Assembly (NCBI GenBank): GCA_011037195.1
Contig: JAAEAF010003832.1
Coordinates: 1 to 64,000 of the forward strand
DNA length: 64,000 bases
Source: Triatoma infestans
Taxonomy: Eukaryota > Arthropoda > Insecta > Hemiptera > Reduviidae
Reading direction: 5' to 3'
Part shown: positions 53,807 to 62,412 of the stretch, piece after piece
How the letters are laid out: each line of letters starts with the position of its first letter
Position numbering within the stretch: position 1 is the first letter of the stretch
The notes under the pieces: model-generated
What the model was told of the DNA's origin: nothing
What the model saw: only the letters and a program-made list of their open reading frames with translations
The model's database searches: none
Made by a program: the position numbers and the translations under genes

Positions 53807-54654
53807 TAGGTAGAAAAAAACTAAAAAATACGTGTCCCCGTAGTTTTTTTTGTTAGAAAACCAAATTTAATTTGCAAATTTGTTTTGGTGCTTCCAGAAG
53901 CGAGATACTGGCACCAACTTCATTTTTTCAAATGGGGAGGTGTGGTTTTTATTTAAGAAATAGATTCCTCTATTTTTGGTAAGAAAAATTTACTTGAACG
54001 GTTTTTTTCTTTGAGCGATATTTTACAAGTTATGAATGAAAACATGATTCTTATAAGAAATTTCAAAATGATATTATAACGGTGTTTTGACTGAATAAGA
54101 AGAAAAGTACTATTTTATTATAAATTTTACTCCTCATTAATTACAGATCTTGTTTGAACTGGCCTCCACCATTAGAGATGTATTTCTTTGGTCGTAAGGT
54201 ACAATTGGCAGGAAAAAGCATGTGTATGCATCTCTAATGGTGGGGGCCAGTTCGAGCAAGATCTGTAATTAATGAGGAGTAAAATTTATAATAAAATAGT
54301 ACTTTTCTTCTTATTCAATCAAAAAACCGTTAAAATATCATTTTGAAATTTCTTATAAGAATAATGTTTTCATTCATAACTTGTAAAATATCACTCACAG
54401 AAAAAATGCCCTTCAAGTAAATTTTTCTTACAAAAAATAGAGGAATTTTTTTTTTAAATAAAAACCACACCTCGTCATTTGAAAAAATGATGTTGGTGCC
54501 TTTATCTTGCTTCAGGAAGCACCAAAACAAATTTGCAAATTAAATTTGAATTTCTAACAAAAAACTACGGGGGACACGTATTTTTTTAGTTTTTTTCTAG
54601 CTATCTTAGTTTCCGAGAAAAAGTCGTTATCCATATACCTTGGGAAACCCTGTA

Positions 54655-55165
54655 TACATACAATGCGGAAGATTTGCCTACTCGCGTTCAAGCTATATAC
54701 GGCAACATCTATAACTCAGCCTCAACAACATATATAAATTTGACACAACATTTGAGTAATTGATTCTCTAGATTTGCCATTAACATTGAAATGTTTGAGT
54801 TTTGTAAATTGGCCTTTAGTGTTTCTTTAGACACACTTTGAGTTCGCTGATGGCTAAGCCATATGACGACATAGATAGTAAGTACAGTTGGACACATCGG
54901 ATCCCTTAGATTTGCTATTACGTACAACGCGGACATTCATTTTTATGAAGCGGATTGTCTTATTGATTGACGCACATACACTGTACGATAATGGGGAAAA
55001 AAACACGATTTTTCGTAACTTCTGAAAAGCGCCATCTATCGAAAATTTTGTGTTACCAAAAAACAAGCCTCTATAACATATATATACATTTGACAACATT
55101 TGAGTCATTAATTCTCGAGATTTGCCATTACGTACAATGGATATTCATTTATATATATAAAGATA
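54655..55165 (+). repeat. Tandemly duplicated dispersed repeat
   Basis: A block with CAACATATATAAATTTGACA, CAACATTTGAGTAATTGATT and CTCTAGATTTGCCATTA at 54718-54783 recurs at about 55068-55133, 350 bp on, in the same orientation. ATTTGCTATTACGTACAACG (54909-54928) is a third partial copy of the end motif ATTACGTACAATGG...ATTCAT. TGAAAAGCGCCATCTATCGA near 55023 resembles retroelement 3' regions. The class is not resolved. Confidence 0.45.
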
Positions 55166-55374
55166 ATTGTAGCAACAGCATTTAAGAGATAATCATGTGA
55201 GTATTTTGAATACATTGAAATTAAATATGACGAGTTGATTGGGAAACAAAAACTGACAGGTAATAGAATGTTTACATTGGAGTCCAGAAGAATGCAACAT
55301 TAACATTAATACTAAAATCAAATTTCAATTAACGCCATAAATTCCCTAGAACTACCTTAAATTGACTAACCTAT
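55166..55374. other. Unrecognised AT-rich sequence
   Basis: No supported feature. Confidence 0.3.
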
Positions 55375-55565
55375 TGATTTTTTTCTCCAAATTTGGTATT
55401 CTAGCAATACTTTCAGTATCAATACTTTAGTATTAATATTAGATATACGTATAGGTGGAAACAACCATGCATTTTGCTGAAATGGTACTGTAGAGGGAAA
55501 AGTAATCGTACCCTCAGAATGCCCCAAAAACTCAATTTTTCCAAGAAAATGGTACAAATAAAAAC
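55375..55565 (+). repeat. Family C interior fragment
   Basis: TCCAAATTTGGTATTCTAGC, GGTACTGTAGAGGGAAAAGT, AACTCAATTTTTCCAAGAAA: a variant interior unit like that of the 44555 copy. Confidence 0.55.
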
Positions 55566-55785
55566 CATTAACTAAAATATATTTTCATTGGCCAATACCC
55601 AAAAATATATATATTATAAGTATGTATATATTATAAGTGATATACAAAATATTGCATATTATTATTGTTTATTTATAATTACATCTATATCTGCCAAGTA
55701 TGGCACATGAGTAGGGAATGGTTTGAATTACAATAAATATTATTTACATATTAATAAATTGTTTTAGAATTAATTAAATAAAAAA
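55566..55785. other. Unrecognised AT-rich sequence
   Basis: Tandem ATATATATTATAAGTATGT near 55605-55640. No gene. Confidence 0.3.
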
Positions 55786-55787
55786 AA

Positions 55788-56477
55788 TCTGATGTGAAAC
55801 ACACTCACACAACTTTCTCTTACTCCAATTTACAAAATTGTAAGTGACAAATTTCATAGTTAGAATACAAAATTTAATGAAACTCCTTCGAGTTCGTCAA
55901 ACAGTGAAAAAAACCTGTGCAGTAAAAACACACTTCCGGTATACTAACTTTCATCAAACTTGGAATTTTGGCAATCTATTTATTTCTAATTAATTTTGTT
56001 TGGATGATAGAATTGTATAATCAGTTATGATACCACTTTAGAAGAAGCTGTAACCCCACCCCTCCCCTAAAAGTGCCCTTAAATGAATTTTTCCAGAGAA
56101 ATGTTTCAGATAAAAGTTGTAGCTGTTAGTATGCGTAGTTGATATACGAAGTTTGAAGAAAATCGTTGGAGCTATTTTTGAGAAAATCGCAAAAACGTAA
56201 AAAAAAAACTAGTAAAGTAGTACTTCCGGTTGAGGAATTTTGACAGATGACCCACTGTCAGATGTCCCATGGTAATACCGAAACGGAATATCAAGTTTGA
56301 ACTTTCTACGATTTTTCGTTTTTGAGCTATGCTGTTTACATACACACACACTATTTGCTAAAAACCACTTTTTTGACTCAGGAGACTTCAAAACGGATAT
56401 TTCCGGTGAAAACTCAATATCGAAAATTTGACACGATTACAATACTTCCTCTTACTAGGAGTAAGAGAAAGTAAAAA
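55788..56477 (+). mobile_element. Family C element, shorter full copy
   Basis: Begins AATCTGATGTGAAACACACT and CAACTTTCTCTTACTCC, ends ACTAGGAGTAAGAGAAAGTA. Landmarks ACTTCCGGT at 55932 and 56222 (290 bp apart), so it has one unit fewer than the 20958 copy. Contains CCCCACCCCTCCCC and a short CA run at 56341-56348. Confidence 0.7.
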
Positions 56478-57168
56478 TATTTCAAATAAAAAATGGCACC
56501 TCTTTATACGTCTAATTAACATTCATAGTTTAAAAAAAATTGTTGAAGCCGTTTTAGAGAAAATACCAGAAAACGGAAAAATACATATCAGTAAAAACGC
56601 ACTTCCGGTCATCCGATTTTTCTTCAAACTCGGAATTTCAATAATAAATTTAATTCTAATTAATATTATTTATATGACAGAATTGTATAGTAATTTGAAA
56701 TAGAACTTTATAGGGAAATCCAATCCCACCCTTTCCCATAAAAGTGCCCTTAAATGAATTTTCCCAGTGAAATGTTTTAAATAAAAGTTGCAGATCTGTG
56801 TATGTTTAGTTGATGTACGTACTCAGTTCGGAGCCATTTCTGAGAAAATAAAAAAGAAAGTGGAAAAAAAAAAACCATTCAGTAAAGAGATACTTCCGGT
56901 TGAGGAATTTTGAAAGATAACCTGCTGTCGGATCCAAAGGTGATACATAAACGGAGTAACAAGTTTGAACTTTCTACGATTTTTTCATTTTTGAGGTATG
57001 CTGTCCACATACTTTTACATATATTTACATACACATAACATTTTCTAAAACCCACTTTTTTGGGACTCAGTGGACCTCAAAACGTGTATTTTCGGTGAAA
57101 ACTCGATATCGAAAGTTTGACACGATTTAATACTTCCTTTTACTAGTAGGAGGAAGAGAAAGTAAAAA
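56478..57168 (+). mobile_element. Family C tandem continuation
   Basis: Directly follows the previous copy: TTTCAAATAAAAAATGGCAC, landmarks ACTTCCGGT at 56601 and 56892 (291 bp apart), end TTTTACTAGTAGGAGGAAGAGAAAGT. It lacks the starting end, so it reads as additional units plus a second terminal end, suggesting unequal exchange or insertion of one copy into another. Confidence 0.65.
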
Positions 57169-57194
57169 GGCACTCTGTAAAATATTGTTGTATA

Positions 57195-57447
57195 TATGCG
57201 GGAAAGGATTAGCTCAATCCTGGATAGTGGCGCCGTGGAATAGTGACACGGAGATTCCAAGTTCGAGTACAGTAGTGCTGTCATTAGATTTTCTTGCCCT
57301 AGGAGCCCCTACAGTTCATTGTCTTGTGATAGGCAATGCTGTCTTTAATGGGGGAACATTGCCCGAAAACCGTCAGTGCACTGAGAAGGCTAAGGGGGCG
57401 CTAATAACTGCAGATATTGACGTGCCTTAAATAAAATAAAAAGGAAT
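57195..57447 (+). mobile_element. tRNA-derived SINE, diverged
   Basis: GGAAAGGATTAGCTCAATCC head, a mutated anticodon region, CCAAGTTCGAGTACAG B box, AGTGCTGTCATTAGATTTTC, GTCAGTGCACTGAGAAGGCT, CGCTAATAACTGCAGATATT and CCTTAAATAAAATAAAAAGG. The common tail subtype. The frame 57185-57430 over it is fortuitous. Confidence 0.8.
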
Positions 57448-57843
57448 AAGAAAAAATTAAAAAGTATTACATAAGAATAAATATCAGAGTGATGGTTTAG
57501 TGTTTTTTTTTTTTTTTACTAACACAAACCTACAAACTAACAAAAATAATCAGTACTGGTATTTCCGGTTAATGATTGAAATCATTAATTCGGAACAGGT
57601 AATGATGGTCATATATTATTTTAAATTTTAACTTTCTTCAATTTATCCTTTTTTTTTAAGCTGTCCACAAAGACGCAAACTCATAAGTACCACTCACTTA
57701 GCAATTTCTAATATTGTTGTCCCAACTTGGTGAACGTTAATTCCGATTAAAGTTCCCAACTTGGTGAACGAAAATTTAAATTAGAAAGTTGGCAAATACT
57801 TCCTTTTGTGGCTAGCAATAGCAGAAATTGAAACAAGTATCGT
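57448..57843. other. Unrecognised sequence with a 16-bp direct repeat
   Basis: CCCAACTTGGTGAACG occurs at about 57721 and 57753 with a short spacer. Otherwise no supported feature. Confidence 0.35.
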
Positions 57844-57844
57844 A

Positions 57845-58217
57845 ACTATTGAATATGTGGATGAGTCCGCAGTGCTGGATTAATATCTGGTATTTTAAGA
57901 CATCGTAGCATCATGCATATTTCTTGTATTCCTGACCGGTTTCGGAGTTTTCATCCATCGTCAGAGCAAGTTTATCAAGTTCGTGCAGAGAGAGTTCACT
58001 TCAATGCAATGTTTCTGTTACACTTTCGACACTTTTGTCGAGTCAACAAAATCAACAAACCAGCAAATGTCGAGTGTAACAGAAACAATATATTAAAGTG
58101 AACTCTCTCTGCACGAACTTGATAAATTTGCTCTGACGATAGATGAAAATACGAAACCGGTGAGGAATACAAGAAATATGCATGATGCTACGATGAATAA
58201 AAAAATACCAGATATTG
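57845..58217 (+). mobile_element. Foldback element family A, full copy
   Basis: Leader TGAATATGTGGATGAGTCC, GCAGTGCTGGATTAA; left arm AATATCTGGTATTTTAAGAC, GCATCATGCATATTTCTTGT, TTCCTGACCGGTTTCGGAGT, CGTGCAGAGAGAGTTCACTT; loop TCGACACTTTTGTCGAGTCA; right arm mirrored to GGTGAGGAATACAAGAAATA, GCATGATGCTACGATGAATA, AATACCAGATATT. Frames 57913-58101 (+) and 58052-58243 (-) are mirror products of the arms. A hammerhead-like motif sits in each arm; the left one is better kept. Confidence 0.8.
57934..57966 (-). ncRNA. Hammerhead-like ribozyme motif (family A)
   Basis: Minus strand: CTGACGA core (57964-57958), extra T, stem II with three pairs (GGA/TCC), GAAA, ACCGGT and C at the cleavage position. 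Stem I has only two pairs (TC with GA-type positions), so it is weaker than the family B motif. The right-arm partner at about 58126-58156 has G at the cleavage position and a broken stem II. Confidence 0.5.
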
Positions 58218-58296
58218 CAATTATATCGCACACTAGAGTTCATAAATATTGAAAAGAAATTGTATTTAGAGAATAGTCTGTTGGTATGTATAGTAT

Positions 58297-58627
58297 TGTA
58301 ACGCAGCCAGTGGTGCCATCCAGGAGAGGAAGTAGGAACCTCAAGTTCTCTTAGTTGCAGCTAGGAAGCGCTGGCGACGCGCTCTAGTTCTTTCTGGAAG
58401 GATTGAGAAGATTCTAGAAGATTCTCCACCAGTATAAATAGTGGGACCGCAGAGAGTTTTGCAGAGTTTTCTAGTTACAAACGAAGTGTACGTTTGTGGA
58501 AAGTGTATAAAAAGTGAACAATGTGAACTTTTGTTGGTTTAAACTGTGAAGTAATTATTATTAAGTGTTTTATATTGAAATTTATTGTGTTTAACAATAA
58601 ATTGGTGTTTTCTTTATTGAAGTTTAG
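58297..58627 (+). mobile_element. LTR-like module, possible solo LTR
   Basis: Starts TGTAACGCAGCC. It contains a GACGCG block, TTCTAGAAGATTCTCCACC, a TATAAATAG box at about 58433-58441 followed by GGGACCGCAGAGAGTTTTGC (initiator region), and AACAATAAATTGG with an AATAAA signal near 58591. AGTAT at 58292-58296 and 58628-58632 would be a 5-bp duplication, but the 3' end (GTTTAG) lacks the usual CA. Layout of promoter then polyadenylation signal within 330 bp is what a Gypsy-type LTR has. No internal retroviral-type sequence follows. Confidence 0.4.
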
Positions 58628-58632
58628 AGTAT

Positions 58633-60254
58633 TTTATCTAATACGAACCCACTTAAAACTAGTTGCAGTAGCTAGTCTAGAGGGATAACTTTGTGTGTGC
58701 ATATGTTTGTATATATATCCCGTATACCAAAAACAATATAAATGAAAACTCGCAGATAGTTCAAATTTAATTTGAAACCCCCCTCCCCCTCCGCCTAACG
58801 AATTTATAAAAATTTATATTTATTACAAATATTTCTGTCTCTCATTTTTGTTTATAATCATTTTTTTAGGAAATTAATTTTTTAGTTATATTCTGGGAGT
58901 TTTATAAGGTTACGGCTTTCATCAGGCGCCATTTTCAGAAAATGTGAGGTTATATCAAAGACTTAATATTAGCAGAAATAATGGATTTCAATAAATCAAG
59001 TTTGAAGTTTGATTTGATAATTGGAATGTGAGAAATGCCAAAACAGTCCTGTTCGTAAGAGATTTTTTTTGTTTTGTACTACAATTAAAATTTTAAATTT
59101 ATAAAATCAGTGGTAATTGGTAATTTGAAAATAAATTTTCTTCGGACCGAGTTTAATCCTAACAAAGCGAATTGTTTCAAATTATCTTTTTTTTTTGGAG
59201 GGGGCTTGGTGCTTGATTCTTTGCAATAGTATTATCATAGCAAGGAGTCCATCGCAGTACATTCTTGTATCTTCCAGCCTTGTCTAATAAACGTTTAGAA
59301 CAATGTTAGGTACGCAAGTACTTACAGACAAATAGTATTTCTAACCCAGTACACCAAAGCAAGAGCCTAGTTATCATCTGTTATTAGATAGATTGTTAAA
59401 GTTTAACTAATGAGTCTTTAAAAATAATGGTATACTGAGGGAGCTAGTTATTCTGGCAATCATACTAAATGAGTAGGCTGCCAGATGGCATCTCTTTAAA
59501 AGCGGCAAATTAACCACACTCATAGGAGATTGGTTAATGCTCATCCTTCGTAATTACGTCATTTCCGATAAGTTTACAATCTGTTGAAATAACAAAAAAA
59601 TAAATAAAATAGTACGAGAGAAAATGCAACTCTTTTGGTTGATCAATTTTGGAGTCCTCTTTTGCTAAATCACCCGAATCAGGAATCCATTACTTTTTAC
59701 GTCTGTTGGATAGAATTATAGGGATGCTATTGGAAGATAGGTTAAGGATTAGCGGATTAGTATGAGCATATGGGTTAAAGTGAAATAATTGGATAAATTC
59801 ATGACGATTGGTATTTTTAAATAATTTAGGTTTGAATTATTTGAAACTTAATTAGGAACATTAGCTATTTCGTGGGAGATTTTGATTGGATAGGAGAACT
59901 GTAACGAACGCTTGTCCGAAGAAAATAGAGTAGAAAAAGTGTCTCCGCAAACTTTACAAATGGAATTTAATACTATTAACATTTTTTGAATAAAAACTAA
60001 AGCTTTAAATTAAATATTTTGTTGTTGTTGTTTTTTAGGTGCTCAACGGCTAAGGTTCTTTGCACCTACTGACTAATATGAGGTATATTTATTTGCACGA
60101 ACATTTCTAATGTATACTATATTTTTAATTCCCATATTCTCTAAAGCGTCGCCTTAAACAACCACACATCCATTTGTATAAATGCCAATCATGGCTTCAG
60201 GCCCACCCTTCCAAAAATTCAGTGGCTCCCAAGTATTGATGACATTTTGACGAT
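58633..60254. other. Unrecognised AT-rich sequence
   Basis: About 1.6 kb without a supported gene or repeat match. GTTGTTGTTG near 60020 and CCCCCCTCCCCCTCCGCC near 58780 are the only low-complexity spots. Confidence 0.35.
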
Positions 60255-60560
60255 CAAATGATGTTGCTGTGGTTGATTCCGCAGAGCTAGAAAGCATCAG
60301 AGATATTGTCCGTGATAGCCTGCTACTTTTTGTAGTCATCAACCGGTTTCAAGCGTTCCCATCATAAGGATGCGTTTGTCAAACTGTGTGGTAGCATAGA
60401 TTTGCACCAGAGCAAATTTAGTTTATACACTAGTGTCTCACTTTGCTCTGTGCAAATCAATGTTGATAAAAAGCATCCTGACGATGGGCGAACGCTCGAA
60501 ACCGGTCAATGACCACCAAAAGAAGCAGGCTAACACGGAAAATATCTCAAATGATGTTGC
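60255..60560 (+). mobile_element. Foldback element family B with 13-bp target duplication
   Basis: CAAATGATGTTGC at 60255-60267 and 60548-60560 flanks leader TGTGGTTGATTCCGCAGAGC, left arm CATCAGAGATATTGTCCGTG, loop region TTTAGTTTATACACTAGTGT, and right arm with GCATCCTGACGATGGGCGAA, ACCAAAAGAAGCAGGCTAAC, ACGGAAAATATCT. The left-arm ribozyme has T in place of G5 (CTTATGA on the minus strand); the right one is nearly complete. The minus frame 60154-60342 is a by-product. Confidence 0.8.
60474..60511 (+). ncRNA. Minimal hammerhead-like ribozyme motif
   Basis: CATC, CTGACGA (60478-60484), extra T, stem II GGGC-GAAC-GCTC with one G-U pair, GAAA (60498-60501), ACCGGT, C at the cleavage position (60507), then AATG. 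Stem I loses its first pair (C with A) but keeps three. Core residues are all present. Confidence 0.55.
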
Positions 60561-60777
60561 CACTCCTGACTGGCATTGATTCACAACCTTTGTTCATAAT
60601 CTAAAGTAGTTTATTCATGCTCGCTAATAAATACAACCATCCTAATAAATACTATCATTCTATAGTAATCCAACCTAACCAACAATTCTGTCATTCACCC
60701 TTCACAAGCATACATCTACATCATTTGAATAGAATACTCGATATTTCTCGATAAATATTTAATAAATTGGATACTGA
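60561..60777. other. Unrecognised sequence
   Basis: No supported feature. Confidence 0.3.
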
Positions 60778-60862
60778 CTGAGAAGGCTTCGAAGGGAGGT
60801 AAGCACAATAGATCTTTCAGGTCGTAGTGCAATATCCCGTATAACAATCTAATATAATTTAA
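60778..60862 (+). mobile_element. SINE 3' fragment, second tail subtype
   Basis: ACTGAGAAGGCTTCGAAGGG, ATAGATCTTTCAGGTCGTAG, TGCAATATCCCGTATAACAA, TCTAATATAATTT. Matches 29483-29550 through the end of the tail. Confidence 0.65.
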
Positions 60863-61130
60863 TTGCTGCATCAATACAAAAATAGATTCATCTTCTTATA
60901 TTATCTGGCTGCATTTATCATTAAGTGCCAGCCAGCACAAAAGCAGATGAAGGGATCTCACTAAAAAAAAAAAAAAACTTTTCTCTGAAAGCAATACATT
61001 CAAAAAGTGGCGGCTCCATGGGCGATAAGTTCAGAAATAAAAAAACGTTAAATAGTATCACACATTCAAGTAAGTCAGAGGAATTCATTAAAATTTGCAT
61101 TAAAATGTATATTAAGTCAGGGAGTGCAAT
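60863..61130. other. Unrecognised sequence
   Basis: Frames on both strands (60921-61187 minus, 60925-61251 plus) overlap fully and carry no domain. Confidence 0.3.
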
Positions 61131-61187
61131 ATTATTATTATTATTATTATTTTTTTTAATTGAAGGTGCGTCAACATCTATGGTCAT
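61131..61187 (-). mobile_element. SINE 3' terminal fragment
   Basis: Reverse complement reads AATGACCATAGATGTTGACG, CACCTTCAATT, A run, then an AAT repeat. Only the last ~30 bp and the tail are left. Confidence 0.6.
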
Positions 61188-61189
61188 TT

Positions 61190-62258
61190 TTTTATTTATT
61201 TATTTATTTGCCTGGATACATTTTTATAATATAAAAGGCTCGTCAATATAATGTCAACAAAATAACAAATTCCAATAACAAGAATAAAATGAACTTTACA
61301 CTAATTACCATAAAAACAAACTAAATACATTCAGTCCACTTCACATCACATGAAATTGTTCATCACTCCACTTTGTGTTCAAGAAATCTTTAATATCATA
61401 AAAGCAATTTTTTATTAAAAATTCGCTAACCGATTGTTTGAAGTGTTTCTCACTTAACTGTCTAATTCTTGAAGGAATTTTGTTAAATATTTTCACCGAT
61501 ATAACACTGGAATGGAAGTCAGACATCACAAGTCTCTTATAAGGTACGCATAAATCCTCTTTATTACGTAAATCATGAGTATGTTTATCACCTCTAACAT
61601 CTAATAACATGTCTTTTTTTCTTTTTTAGTGAATGTTTGAAGATGAAAACCGAGGGTAATGTCATATACGTAACTCTCGAAAGAAAGGCCTACAGCTTTC
61701 TCGAGCATTTTTCTTCATTATTGCTCTAATAGCTTTCTTTTGAAGTCTGAAAATAATATAAGCATCGGAGGTACCTCCCCATAGTTCAATACCATATGCC
61801 ATTCTAGAATGGAATAGACCATAATAGGCAGTCTTTATAACCTCTATTGGAACCTCTTCACGCAGTTTTCTCAATAAGAAAATGGTTTGTGATAACTGGT
61901 TACCAAGGTTTGTACATGACATTTCCAGCTAAGTCTACAATCTAATGTAACGCCTAGAAATCTTGTAGTATCTTCTGTCTTTTTCTCAATTAGACTAAAC
62001 GTCATACTTTGCGTTTTCTTTTCATTCAACACTAACTCATTTTTTTCTAGCCATGTTCTAAGGGATGAAATGTTATCATTAGCCTTCTTTGTCGCCTCTT
62101 CAACAGTCTTGCCTTTCGCAATTAACGTGGTGTCATCAGCGTATAAAATGCCTTCCCCCGGAAGTACTGCTTCCAATTCATTAATATATAACAGGAATAG
62201 CAGTGGTCCCAAAACTGATCCTTGCGGAACTCCTTTATTAATGTCTCTTAATTGAGAA
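61190..62258 (-). pseudogene. CR1-like LINE: RT core with YADD, thumb, C-terminus and AAAT tail
   Basis: On the minus strand: GVPQGSVLGPLLFLLYINEL (about 62180-62237), the catalytic ILYADDTTLIA (about 62115-62150), LRTWLEKNELVLNEKKTQSM (about 62005-62065), FLGVTLDCRLSW (about 61935-61970); a frameshift, then LGNQLSQTIFLLRKLREEVP, AYYGLFHSRMAYGIELWGG (about 61780-61850), LQKKAIRAIM; and in a further frame SVKIFNKIPSRIRQLSEKHF, FYDIKDFLN to 61341. The 3' UTR ends in an AAAT repeat at about 61190-61210. The RT palm is complete after motif B, the 5' part truncated. Two frame changes make it inactive. CR1/Daphne-type by overall look. Confidence 0.85.
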
Positions 62259-62261
62259 ACA

Positions 62262-62412
62262 TTGGCGCCCGGAGCCTTCTCAGTGCACTGCCGGCCTCCG
62301 GACAGTGTTTCTCTTATTACAGACTACACTGTCCACCACCGGACAGTGAGCTGTAGAGGCTCCTGGGAAGAAAAAATCTAAGAGTAGCACAGCTGGACTC
62401 GAACCCGAGTCA
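62262..62412 (-). mobile_element. tRNA-derived SINE, partial
   Basis: Minus strand: GACTCGGGTTCGAGTCCAGC (B box), TGTGCTACTCTTAGATTTTT, GAGCCTCTACAGCTCACTGT, CCGGTGGTGGACAGTGTAGT, CCGGAGGCCGGCAGTGCACT, GAGAAGGCTCCGGGCGCCAA. The A-box head and the tail after CGCCAA are absent. It joins the 5' end of the truncated LINE at about 62260. Confidence 0.8.

Larger units (their letters stand above)
52486..54652. mobile_element. Foldback DNA element with CAGGGTGTCCCA ends, split by mariner
   Basis: Left: TA then CAGGGTGTCCCAAGATATAT and GGATAACGACTTTTTCTCAG. Right: CTGAG-like GAAAAAGTCGTTATCCATAT, CTTGGGAAACCCTG then TA. Removing mariner (52537-53806 plus one TA), the arms are about 425 bp each, mirrored through ACTCCTCATTAATTACAGAT (54132-54151) and its complement (54263-54282), to a loop at about 54190-54220. 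There is no coding capacity outside mariner. The first 12 bases match the ends of the 45583 foldback. Confidence 0.8.

Noticed and set aside
54655..55165. CRISPR-like array
   Set aside because: Three degenerate copies with irregular spacing in eukaryotic repeat DNA; no uniform repeat and spacer pattern.
60010..60075. GTTGTTGTTG followed by a possible SINE-like GGTGCTCAACGGCTAAGG block
   Set aside because: No second copy in the window and no promoter boxes.
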